NCBI GenBank assembly: GCA_021772235.1
Contig: JAJFMI010000197.1
Location: 1 to 7,411, forward strand
DNA: 7,411 bases
From: Chlamydiota bacterium
GTDB lineage: Bacteria > Chlamydiota > Chlamydiia > Chlamydiales > JAJFMI01
Reading direction: 5' to 3'
Shown: positions 1-5,960 of the stretch, in pieces
How the letters are laid out: every line of letters begins with the position of its first letter
Numbering within the stretch: position 1 is the stretch's first letter
Notes under the pieces: generated by a model
Told to the model about the DNA's origin: nothing
Database searches by the model: none
Seen by the model: the letters and a program-made list of their open reading frames with translations, nothing else
Program-made: the position numbers and the translations under genes

Positions 1-321
1 GCTATCGTAAATGTTTAGGCCTGCGCCAAGTCCTGCGTAAAAAGAGTTGATTTTACTTGGTTGTAGGTAGCAGAGGTAGTGCGCGTTTATGTTGTAGTAA
101 TTATAAAAGTTAGTGGAATAGTTCCAGGTGGTTGAAAGGTCAATTCCGTGACGATGGTATCTAGAGCGAATGCCAAGACCGGCTCCTAAATCAAAATCAG
201 GTGCGCGTGCGGCAGCCGTAATATAGGGGTAGGTATAATGTGTGGGATTGGGCCCAAAGCTATCTTCAAGCCCAAATAGTGTACAAGACGCAAGAAAAAA
301 ACAGATGGTTTTTTTTATCAT
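1..321 (-). CDS. Small exported protein, tandem paralogue A (C-terminus cut by window edge)
   Basis: The minus strand is open for 107 codons from an ATG at 321 to the left edge, so only the N-terminal part is visible. It begins MIKKTICFFLASCTLFGLED, a short basic and hydrophobic export signal; LASC resembles a lipobox, but the hydrophobic stretch before it is short, so lipidation is uncertain. The rest aligns with the two genes upstream: a GLGIR segment, a HGIDL segment matching their HNGFD(I/V), a YLCYLQP segment matching YL(F/Y)Y.KPNL, and FYAGLGAGL matching their FY.G(I/L)GAG. Alternating aromatic and polar residues suit a beta-barrel. It starts three bases after the stop of the preceding gene and has no clear Shine-Dalgarno, so translation probably depends on coupling. 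It is the most diverged of the three copies. Specific function unknown. Confidence 0.75.
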   Translation of the reverse strand, partial: MIKKTICFFLASCTLFGLEDSFGPNPTHYTYPYITAAARAPDFDLGAGLGIRSRYHRHGIDLSTTWNYSTNFYNYYNINAHYLCYLQPSKINSFYAGLGAGLNIYDS

Positions 322-324
322 TTC

Positions 325-813
325 TTAGAAGCCTATACCGTAGCGAATAATTACACCAGGTATAAGTGTTCCATGACCGTGGTTATCCACAATGTAAGGA
401 GTGATTTGGGCTTCAAAAAAGCGTCTTCCACCTGTGTCGTTTGTAAACTGTTTTCCAACGACAAATTCAGGGGAAAAGCTTGTTTTTTCTTTCTCCATTC
501 GTTCTATTCCAGCTCCAATTCCGTAGTAAAATTGTTTTTGTAGATTGGGTTTTGGATAGAAAAGATAGGTGGCATTAGCTTTTAAAATGAAAAAGTTTCC
601 AAAGCATGTTCCTTGAACGCCAATATCAAAACCATTGTGGCCAGATTGTATGCGCGTACCAATTCCTGCAATTGGGAACATTAATAGTGGAGTAATTCCT
701 CCTAGGGTTGCATAAGCGTAGGTGTCGCTAGCGTATGCGCTAGGGCTCTCTTCTGCTTTTAGTGTGCTAAAGCTTCCTGCAAATAGTAATATGAGTAGTG
801 CGAATTTTTTCAT
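325..813 (-). CDS. Small exported probable outer-membrane beta-barrel protein, tandem paralogue B
   Basis: A 162-residue protein. Residues 1-20 (MKKFALLILLFAGSFSTLKA) form a typical Sec signal peptide with probable cleavage before EES. The mature part has the family blocks IQSGHNGFDI (about 56-65), KPNLQKQFYYGIGAG and GGRRFFEAQITP, and it ends in RYGIGF. Alternating residues and a final Phe resemble the C-terminal beta-signal recognised by the BAM complex in outer-membrane barrels. The ATG at 813 is preceded by GGAG (823-820) six bases upstream, nearly the same leader as in paralogue C, so the duplication seems to include the ribosome binding site. The gene lies only 17 bases beyond a strong terminator hairpin and four bases or fewer before paralogue A. 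At about 140 mature residues it would make a small barrel of roughly eight strands, or a surface-associated protein. No enzymatic motif is seen. Confidence 0.85.
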   Translation of the reverse strand: MKKFALLILLFAGSFSTLKAEESPSAYASDTYAYATLGGITPLLMFPIAGIGTRIQSGHNGFDIGVQGTCFGNFFILKANATYLFYPKPNLQKQFYYGIGAGIERMEKEKTSFSPEFVVGKQFTNDTGGRRFFEAQITPYIVDNHGHGTLIPGVIIRYGIGF

Positions 814-830
814 AATTTTCTCCGAGTAAG

Positions 831-865
831 AAAAAGCACGAAGAAAACCTTCGTGCTTTTTTTTT
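831..865 (-). terminator. Intrinsic terminator hairpin between paralogues C and B
   Basis: A perfect 13-base-pair inverted repeat pairs AAAAAGCACGAAG (831-843) with CTTCGTGCTTTTT (849-861) around a five-base loop. On the minus strand the hairpin follows the stop of paralogue C (879) and is trailed by TTTTTCTTAC, which fits an intrinsic terminator. On the plus strand it is followed by an even longer T run (857-865), so it could act in both directions. The start codon of paralogue B is only 17 bases past the stem, leaving no room for a separate promoter between them. Confidence 0.75.
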
Positions 866-878
866 GTTTAAAGTAAAA

Positions 879-1448
879 CTAGAATCCCCAGCCGTAAGAT
901 ACGGTTACTGAAGGTGTCCAGTTATGGTTTAAGCCTTCGTGGAATGCGATTTCTTCTTTCTTAAAGTCGCTATTGGCTTTTGTTACTTCAAAAGGTGTGA
1001 TTTGTGCTTGGAAAAAGCGTCTTCCGCCACCATTTGTGATGTACTGTTTACCGAAAGTAAGTTCAGGAGAGAGGGTTAGTCTATCTTGATTTTCTTGGGC
1101 AATCGCAGTTCTGTCAAAAGTCTGCTTTAGACCAGCGCCAAGTCCTGCGTAGAACTGACCTTGTAGATTTGGTTTCAAGTAGTAAAGGTAGCTAAGGCTT
1201 CCTTTTACTGTTTGTAAATCACCAAATACTGTTCCTTTTGCGTTGACGTCAAAACCGTTGTGGCCAGACTGTCCGCGGAAACCAAGACCGAATACAGGAA
1301 GAAGTCCTTCTTGACCTGTTGGGATGCTTGTTCCGAGTTCGCCGTATAGGAAACTGTCGCTTGCGTATTTGTTCTCTTGTTCTTCGTTAGCGCTTGCGAT
1401 GCTAAATGCACCAGCGAAGGCTAGAAGAAGTGTTCCAAATTTTTTCAT
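879..1448 (-). CDS. Small exported probable outer-membrane beta-barrel protein, tandem paralogue C
   Basis: A 189-residue protein, the longest and promoter-proximal member of the cluster. Residues 1-20 (MKKFGTLLLAFAGAFSIASA) are a clear signal peptide ending in an ASA cleavage motif. The mature part carries the blocks GQSGHNGFDV, YLKPNLQGQFYAGLGAG and GGRRFFQAQITPF, and it ends in SVTVSYGWGF, an alternating C-terminal strand with a final Phe typical of BAM-inserted barrels. Compared with paralogue B it has extra residues in two putative loops (around DRTAIAQENQDR and the NSDFKKEEIAFHEGLNHN region). The ATG at 1448 has a strong AAGGAG (1460-1455) six bases upstream. A terminator follows at 831-865. 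The family is not one I can name; an outer-membrane or surface location is inferred from signal peptide, strand pattern and C-terminus. Confidence 0.88.
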   Translation of the reverse strand: MKKFGTLLLAFAGAFSIASANEEQENKYASDSFLYGELGTSIPTGQEGLLPVFGLGFRGQSGHNGFDVNAKGTVFGDLQTVKGSLSYLYYLKPNLQGQFYAGLGAGLKQTFDRTAIAQENQDRLTLSPELTFGKQYITNGGGRRFFQAQITPFEVTKANSDFKKEEIAFHEGLNHNWTPSVTVSYGWGF

Positions 1449-1464
1449 TGTTTTCTCCTTATCT

Positions 1465-1483
1465 CCATTAATTAATTAAATGG
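1465..1483. repeat. 19-base near-palindrome in the leader of paralogue C
   Basis: CCATTAATTAATTAAATGG reads as an inverted repeat with CCATT/AATGG arms, an AT-rich core and one mismatched pair. It ends just upstream of the AAGGAG ribosome binding site of paralogue C. It could be a repressor operator or a weak 5'-leader hairpin. AT-rich DNA produces such cores by chance, although the GG/CC ends make this one more noticeable. Confidence 0.4.
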
Positions 1484-1543
1484 TATGCGATAAGAATAAC
1501 ATAAAACTAAGCTAAATAAGTAGAAAAATAAAAAATTGGTTGT

Positions 1544-1573
1544 TTTATATATTTAAATAAAATGTAGTTTCAC
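1544..1573 (-). promoter_or_regulatory. Candidate sigma-70-type promoter for paralogue C
   Basis: On the minus strand, GTGAAA (1573-1568, four of six matches to the -35 consensus) is followed after 18 bases by TATAAA (1549-1544, five of six matches to the -10 consensus). This would start transcription near 1537 and give a leader of about 90 bases containing the palindrome at 1465-1483. The imperfect repeat CACAGGTGTG (1571-1580) touches the -35 element. The region is very AT-rich, so chance matches are likely. The surrounding gene-free stretch (1449-1634) shows no ORF or RNA gene. Confidence 0.3.
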
Positions 1574-1634
1574 AGGTGTGTATAAAACAGAAATGGGGTT
1601 TTGTTTTCGGTAGTTAAAAAGGATATAAAAAAAG

Positions 1635-2999
1635 TTATGTTTTGTTGGATGTTAGAAGTGATTCGAGCTTTTTAGTTGCACGTATGCGCTCGATATTTGC
1701 TCCTAACTGGGTCAATTTGCCTTCTAAATTCTCATAGCCGCGGTCGAGAAAACGCAGGCCCGTAATTTCACTGGTATTTGGAGCAATTAGGGCAGCCATT
1801 ACGTAGGCAAAACCGGCGCGAAGGTCTGGGATGTCGATCCGTTTTCCATAGAGTGGGGTGGGGCCTTTGATAATCAAGCTATGGCCAAAGTTTTGTGAGG
1901 CGAATCGGCAGGTTTTTCCGCCAAGGCATTGAGTGAAAAGTTCGACATCGGCGCCCATTTCTCTAATGGTTTTGGCGTAGCCAAAGCGGTTTTCATAAAC
2001 CGTTTCGTGAATGACGGAGCAGCCGCGACTTTGTGTGAGAAGGACTACAAAGGGCTGCTGCCAATCGGTTAAAAATCCGGGATGGACGTCGGTTTCCAAG
2101 TGAAGATTTCCCTGTAGGGGGCCTTTGTAGAAAAATTCGATGCCATCTTCTTTTACGGAAAAGCCGCCGCCGATGGTGCGGATTTTATTGAGAAAGCTGA
2201 TCATATGAGCCTGCTGAGCGCCTTCTACAAATACGCGCCCCTTTGTTGCAATGGCTGCCATGCCAAAAGAGGCGGCCTCAATGCGGTCGGGAATGATGCG
2301 ATGCTCGGCTTCAAAAAACTCTTTTGTTTCGTGGATGTAAATACTGCGATTGATGTCCACGTGGATGATGACGCCGAGTTTTTGCAAAAAGAGGATGAGG
2401 TCGATTACTTCGGGTTCTACGGCGGCATTTTTAATGAGTGTAGTGCCTTGTGCGCGGCATCCTGCAAGGATGGCGTTTTCGGTTGCGCCAACGGATGGAT
2501 AGGGAAGTTTAATGATGCTGCCGGTTAAAAATTTTGCTTGCGCAACGTAGGCGTGGCCATCATCCCTTGAAATGAGTTCGATCTGTGCGCCCATTTTTTT
2601 TAGGGCGTCTGTATGAAAGTCTACGGGGCGTTTGCCAATATTGCAGCCGCCGATTGTAGGGACGGTGATCGGTTCTTTTGTACGGCCAAGGAGCGCGCCG
2701 AGCATGAGAATGGGAATGCGATTTGCGCCAGAAAATCGCTGGTGCACTTCTGTACTTGTGAGTTTCGGTGTGACAACATGCATCACGCCTTTTTCACGCG
2801 CCCATTCCACTTGCATGCCCACTTCTTTACAGAGATCAACTGTTACTTCAACTTCAGAAATGTTGGGAACGTTGCTAAATCGAACGGGTTTGTCGGAAAG
2901 GAGCGATGCAACAAGCATTTTCGTAATGGCGTTTTTTGCGCCTGCCGCTTTGACTCGTCCGTTTAAAGGGGTGCCGCCTGTGATTCTCAATAACTCCAT
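1635..2999 (-). CDS. murA: UDP-N-acetylglucosamine 1-carboxyvinyltransferase MurA
   Basis: MurA transfers the enolpyruvyl group of phosphoenolpyruvate to UDP-GlcNAc, the first committed cytoplasmic step of peptidoglycan precursor synthesis. The 454-residue protein has the two-domain EPT-family layout. Visible landmarks are GAKNA with Lys22 and Asn23 (substrate binding), the mobile active-site loop GGCNIGKRPVD with Cys119 (Cys115 in E. coli), NAAVEPEVIDL (about 191-201), TDWQQP with Asp312 (catalytic Asp305 in E. coli) and DLRAG with Arg394 (Arg397 in E. coli). It is about 35 residues longer than E. coli MurA, partly through a polar C-terminal tail. The ATG at 2999 lies four bases after the stop of the ATP-grasp gene, with only a short AAGAG directly before it, so translational coupling is likely. 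The retained Cys differs from C. trachomatis MurA, which has Asp and is fosfomycin-insensitive. Confidence 0.97.
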   Translation of the reverse strand: MELLRITGGTPLNGRVKAAGAKNAITKMLVASLLSDKPVRFSNVPNISEVEVTVDLCKEVGMQVEWAREKGVMHVVTPKLTSTEVHQRFSGANRIPILMLGALLGRTKEPITVPTIGGCNIGKRPVDFHTDALKKMGAQIELISRDDGHAYVAQAKFLTGSIIKLPYPSVGATENAILAGCRAQGTTLIKNAAVEPEVIDLILFLQKLGVIIHVDINRSIYIHETKEFFEAEHRIIPDRIEAASFGMAAIATKGRVFVEGAQQAHMISFLNKIRTIGGGFSVKEDGIEFFYKGPLQGNLHLETDVHPGFLTDWQQPFVVLLTQSRGCSVIHETVYENRFGYAKTIREMGADVELFTQCLGGKTCRFASQNFGHSLIIKGPTPLYGKRIDIPDLRAGFAYVMAALIAPNTSEITGLRFLDRGYENLEGKLTQLGANIERIRATKKLESLLTSNKT

Positions 3000-3003
3000 T
3001 CTC

Positions 3004-3873
3004 TTACAATCTAACGATTGTCAGGTTTTTCTGATAGCCAGAAGGCAAAAGATCTCCACTTTTTCCGTAAGTAAACTTTATAGGTGTTCCGATTTTGCAG
3101 GCAATCGAGCTCATAGTATGTCGTGGATTGATTTCTACAACAGGATGAATGCCGCCATCGTAAAGGAAGCTGTCGATGCTGATTGGTCCAAAAAAACCCA
3201 TTTCTTGGATTTTTTCGAGCAGTGGTAGGTGGTTGACTTCGGGGGTTTTTGCGCCTGTTTCGCAAGAGAGAAAGCTACCACGCTTATCATTTTGCATCAG
3301 TGTTTTGCCAACGCATCTAATTTCTTTACCGATTTCAAAGTGCATGCTGAAATCAAGAAGGCGTTTTACCCAAGGTTCACCGATGAGGGGAAAGGAGAGT
3401 TTGCTGCAGTCGAAGTTGGCATGTTGCAAAATGGTGTGGCCGCGTGCAGCAAAGCCAAATGGCGTTTTGAATACTTTGGGAAATAGTCCTTCTGCAAGCC
3501 AAGCGGCTGCTTCTTTTGCATTGTACAATATTGCGCTTCCAGGAAGTTGTGGCGCATTTTCAAAGGAGAAGATTTTCGATGTGAGGGTTTTAACGAGGTC
3601 GAGTGGGGGAATGTTGTAGAGGATGTTTCTCTCTTGGGCCCATTTTTGCACCGAACGCGCAGGGGCGTAAGAGATAAGCTCAAAATCTGCGAACGTAGAT
3701 TTATTTTGAATTTCTGGGGCGAGGAGGGGCTTTTCAGCAAATAAAAGGGGGAGGTAGTGCAGTTGGAAAAAAAGAGGATGGGCACGCAATCCTTCCTCGA
3801 TTGTAACGTCTTTTTTTTGTTCAAGTTCCCATTCAAAGTAGGTATTGCAAAAATAGAGCTTTTTTCTTAACAT
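3004..3873 (-). CDS. ATP-grasp domain protein (putative carboxylate-amine ligase)
   Basis: A 289-residue protein of the ATP-grasp superfamily, enzymes that activate a carboxylate as acyl phosphate and join it to an amine or thiol. Residues 1-90 form an N-terminal domain beginning KKLYFCNTYFEWELE. The ATP-binding part includes KTPFGFAARGH (136-146, a Lys followed by a flexible glycine/alanine loop) and GEPWVKRLLDFS (166-177). The metal-binding strand is HPVVEINPRHTMS (243-255), with Glu247, Asn249 and Arg251 in the typical E-x-N-x-R pattern. The substrate is not deducible. An ATG at 3873 is used here; an in-frame GTG at 3879 is a good rival because AAAGG (3891-3887) stands seven bases upstream of it. 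The frame stays open to 3972, but the family-like sequence begins at LRKKLYF. It is four bases upstream of murA, so a role in envelope precursor metabolism is possible but unproven. Confidence 0.8.
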   Translation of the reverse strand: MLRKKLYFCNTYFEWELEQKKDVTIEEGLRAHPLFFQLHYLPLLFAEKPLLAPEIQNKSTFADFELISYAPARSVQKWAQERNILYNIPPLDLVKTLTSKIFSFENAPQLPGSAILYNAKEAAAWLAEGLFPKVFKTPFGFAARGHTILQHANFDCSKLSFPLIGEPWVKRLLDFSMHFEIGKEIRCVGKTLMQNDKRGSFLSCETGAKTPEVNHLPLLEKIQEMGFFGPISIDSFLYDGGIHPVVEINPRHTMSSIACKIGTPIKFTYGKSGDLLPSGYQKNLTIVRL

Positions 3874-4531
3874 GCCCACTATGTTACCTTTACAACCCTT
3901 AAATATACAAGCGGCTGGACAAGTCCCTGCAACGACAATTACTATTGAAAAAACAAATGGACTCTCTATCAAAATGGAGACGCCAAACTTAATTGTGAGA
4001 ACAATGCAGGAAGAGGATATTCTTCCTATGCAGGCGCTCTTCCAAAGAGTGGAAAATTTAACACATTATGCTGATGGGAAGCCTCGCGATCCACAGTGGA
4101 CAAATCGTCGCTGTCGCGGCTGGATGGATCGCTGGGCAGATGGAAACCCTTTTTCTGGAATGGCAATCTATAATAAGCAGGATGAATTTGTAGGCTACTT
4201 TGTTTTGGGATATGGAGATCACCCTGAAACAGAAGAAGAAAATGCTCCTGGGTTTTCTGAAGCTGCGCTGATGATCGAATACTATCATTGGAACAAAGGT
4301 TACTGTAAAGAGATTTTGAAAGCTGCGAAGGAAACCTTGATCCCTTCTCTAAAACAGTTTGAATTAAGTGGGGCGCCGCTTGAGTCTGTCGTATTTACTA
4401 CAAGTCCACACAATATGTATATGGTACGCGCTTGTGATGCTTTAGATTTAAAACCTTGGAAAACGCTTGAACCCAACGAAGGAAGTAATCGTTGGGATGA
4501 ACAAAAATACATTTATTGGGTACACGTATGA
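3872..4531 (+). CDS. GNAT-family N-acetyltransferase, first of a tandem pair
   Basis: A protein of up to 219 residues resembling RimJ/RimL-type GNAT enzymes, which transfer an acetyl group from acetyl-CoA to an amine. NLIVRTMQEEDILPM (about 39-53) is the usual beta1-alpha1 opening, FVGYFVLGYG (106-115) the central strands, and WNKGYCKEI (140-148) the acetyl-CoA pyrophosphate loop. VVFTTSPHNMYMVRACDALDLK matches the later region. In the loop the position normally Gly/Ala is Cys145, whereas the downstream paralogue has Gly. Start is uncertain: ATG 3872 gives a 34-residue extension; ATG 3974 gives a standard-size GNAT (185 residues) and fits a candidate promoter at 3916-3945. The extension is weakly similar to the paralogue (TTITIE versus ATVTID), so I give the longer form. 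Neither start has a strong Shine-Dalgarno. Its stop overlaps the next start as ATGA. Substrate unknown. Confidence 0.85.
   Translation: MPTMLPLQPLNIQAAGQVPATTITIEKTNGLSIKMETPNLIVRTMQEEDILPMQALFQRVENLTHYADGKPRDPQWTNRRCRGWMDRWADGNPFSGMAIYNKQDEFVGYFVLGYGDHPETEEENAPGFSEAALMIEYYHWNKGYCKEILKAAKETLIPSLKQFELSGAPLESVVFTTSPHNMYMVRACDALDLKPWKTLEPNEGSNRWDEQKYIYWVHV
3902..3932 (-). promoter_or_regulatory. Candidate promoter for the ATP-grasp/murA operon
   Basis: On the minus strand, TTGCAG (3932-3927) and TATATT (3907-3902) are separated by 19 bases. They would start transcription about 20 bases before the ATP-grasp start codon and just upstream of AAAGG (3891-3887). The spacer is longer than ideal, so this is a weak prediction. 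It overlaps the N-terminal extension of the divergent acetyltransferase gene. Confidence 0.3.
3916..3945 (+). promoter_or_regulatory. Candidate promoter for the acetyltransferase/ABC/ispF operon
   Basis: TGGACA (3916-3921, five of six matches to the -35 consensus) is followed after 18 bases by TACTAT (3940-3945, four of six matches to the -10 consensus). Transcription would start near 3952, about 20 bases before the ATG at 3974. If real, it supports the shorter start of the first acetyltransferase over the ATG at 3872. It interleaves with the candidate divergent promoter on the other strand. Confidence 0.35.
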
Positions 4532-5196
4532 AAATTAAAATCTGCTTTTTTACACTATTTTTTGCTTTTAGTTTTTTAATTGCAAGCGATGCAACTGTTA
4601 CGATTGATGATCAAGAGGATTTTGCTATTTCAGTTCAGACAGAGAACTTATTGATCTCTTCCTTAACTGAAGAGGTGATTCCTCATATGCAACTTTTGCG
4701 CTTGAAAAGAGAGAATTTGGTGCACTTTGCTAATTCAGATCCGATTGATCCTGAAAAAACAGCGGCGCGCTGTCGCAATTGGATTAAAAGGTGGGAATCG
4801 GGAAGTCCCTTCTCAGCGATGAGTGTTTTTACAAAGTCTGGAGAGTTTGTTGGCTATGCTATTTTAGGTTTTGGGGATGATCCCGATACTGGTGAAGAAG
4901 ATGTTGCTGGACTTTCAGAGTTTGCGCTTATTTTAGATTGTGAGCAGTGGGGAAAAGGATATGGTACAGAGATTATGAATGCGCTATTTTTCTCATTGGC
5001 ACCGCGTCTGAAGGATGAAGGTTTTGATTTGAATGGTGCGCCTTTGCAATCAATTCTCTACACGACCAGTCCAAAAAATGTGGGGATGGTGCGAATAGCT
5101 GAGAAACTGGGCCTTGAACCGAAGTGTATTTTGCCACCAAACGTTCCAGGAAACCCTTGGAATACGGAAAGATATTTTTATCGGATTGATTTATGA
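4528..5196 (+). CDS. GNAT-family N-acetyltransferase with N-terminal signal peptide, second of a tandem pair
   Basis: A 222-residue paralogue of the preceding gene, matching along its length through RCR.W..RW..G.PFS.M, EFVGY..LG.GD, GAPL.S...TTSP.N and MVR. The acetyl-CoA loop is the better preserved copy, WGKGYGTEI (141-149). The unusual part is the N-terminus: MKIKICFFTLFFAFSFLIAS has two lysines and a strong hydrophobic core, followed by a polar linker, as in a Sec signal peptide or an uncleaved anchor. The ATG at 4528 is chosen because it overlaps the previous stop as ATGA and places the signal right at the start; an upstream in-frame TTG at 4516 would only add four residues. GNATs normally act in the cytosol where acetyl-CoA is present, so export is noteworthy. 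Its own stop overlaps the next gene as ATGA. Substrate unknown. Confidence 0.87.
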   Translation: MKIKICFFTLFFAFSFLIASDATVTIDDQEDFAISVQTENLLISSLTEEVIPHMQLLRLKRENLVHFANSDPIDPEKTAARCRNWIKRWESGSPFSAMSVFTKSGEFVGYAILGFGDDPDTGEEDVAGLSEFALILDCEQWGKGYGTEIMNALFFSLAPRLKDEGFDLNGAPLQSILYTTSPKNVGMVRIAEKLGLEPKCILPPNVPGNPWNTERYFYRIDL

Positions 5197-5960
5197 GCTT
5201 TGCCTCAATACAGAATGTAACAAAATCATATATCACAAAAGGGCGGCCAGTAAAGCGCGCCCTTAAAGGCGTTTCGCTTGAAGTCAAAAAAGGCGAGGTG
5301 TTGGGTCTTTTGGGCGTGAATGGCGCTGGGAAGACTACCTTATCATCTATTATTGCAGGAATCATTCCTCCAACATCGGGAGATCTCTATTGGAATAAGC
5401 AGTCAATTTATCACGACATTTCCTCCTATAAAAGGCATATCGGTTTCTGCCCACAGTCGCCCAACTTGGATAAGCAGCTGAAATTAGGACAGAGTTTGCA
5501 TTTTACAGCTCGTTGTTATGGGTTTTCTAAAGAAGAAGCAAAAAAACGGTGTAGCGAATTAGCTGATCAGTTTAGTTTGGGCAATTATTTGGAGGCCTCT
5601 CCTAATCAGCTCTCAGGGGGGTACCGGCAGCGCTTTTTGCTTGCACGTGCGCTTGTTCATGGGCCAGATTTGGTCATCTTAGATGAGCCAACTGTAGGCC
5701 TTGATCCTCACATTCGACAGGATCTTTGGAAAGAAATCCAAAAATTAAAGGAGCGTGGTGTTGCTGTTTTGTTGACGACACACTATCTGGATGAAGCAGA
5801 ATTGCTTTCTGATCGCGTCTGTTTTATTCACAATGGGGAAATTCGTCTGACAGACACTCCGCAAAAACTCATTAAGCAGTATAACAAGCAAAATCTTGAA
5901 GAGGTTTTCTTGGAATTTGTTGACACATCCGAAGTGGAGTTATTTAAACGTAATGGCTAG
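5193..5960 (+). CDS. ABC transporter ATP-binding protein (DrrA/NodI-like exporter ATPase)
   Basis: A 255-residue nucleotide-binding subunit that drives transport at the inner membrane together with the permease encoded next. All motifs are intact: Walker A GVNGAGKTT (41-49), Q-loop Gln88 in GFCPQ, signature LSGGYRQR (140-147), Walker B VILDEP (161-166), D-loop GLDP (169-172) and switch His197 in TTHYLDEAE. The short size, the YLDEAE segment and a C-terminal tail with NLEEVFLEF fit the ABC-2 exporter class (drug, polysaccharide or lipid-linked exporters). The ATG at 5193 overlaps the stop of the second acetyltransferase as ATGA, and the 3' end overlaps the permease start by eight bases. The cargo cannot be deduced; the neighbouring acetyltransferases suggest an acylated product only by association. 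Confidence 0.95.
   Translation: MSFASIQNVTKSYITKGRPVKRALKGVSLEVKKGEVLGLLGVNGAGKTTLSSIIAGIIPPTSGDLYWNKQSIYHDISSYKRHIGFCPQSPNLDKQLKLGQSLHFTARCYGFSKEEAKKRCSELADQFSLGNYLEASPNQLSGGYRQRFLLARALVHGPDLVILDEPTVGLDPHIRQDLWKEIQKLKERGVAVLLTTHYLDEAELLSDRVCFIHNGEIRLTDTPQKLIKQYNKQNLEEVFLEFVDTSEVELFKRNG

Noticed and set aside
1205..1411. 68-residue minus-strand frame inside paralogue C
   Set aside because: It is an alternative frame of a gene with clear signal peptide and family blocks, and has no ribosome binding site or recognisable domain.
1584..1607. AAAACA...TGTTTT inverted repeat downstream of murA as a terminator
   Set aside because: The stem is short, AT-only apart from one pair, and contains a mismatch on the minus strand. 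Too weak to call.
2205..3228. Long open frames on the plus strand opposite murA (for example 2205-2528, 2613-2966, 2632-3228)
   Set aside because: They are antisense to an unmistakable MurA, have Cys/His-rich or low-complexity composition typical of shadow frames, and show no recognisable domain.
3874..3972. Hydrophobic 33-residue N-terminal extension of the ATP-grasp frame (start at 3972) as a signal peptide
   Set aside because: The family-like sequence begins at LRKKLYF, ribosome binding site AAAGG (3891-3887) is placed for the start at 3879 or 3873, and the extension is antisense to the acetyltransferase N-terminus. Its hydrophobicity is probably accidental.
5896..5952. Upstream start for the ABC permease at 5896
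   Set aside because: It would overlap the ATPase gene by 65 bases and add 19 residues not resembling the family. The ATG at 5953 gives the usual short overlap.
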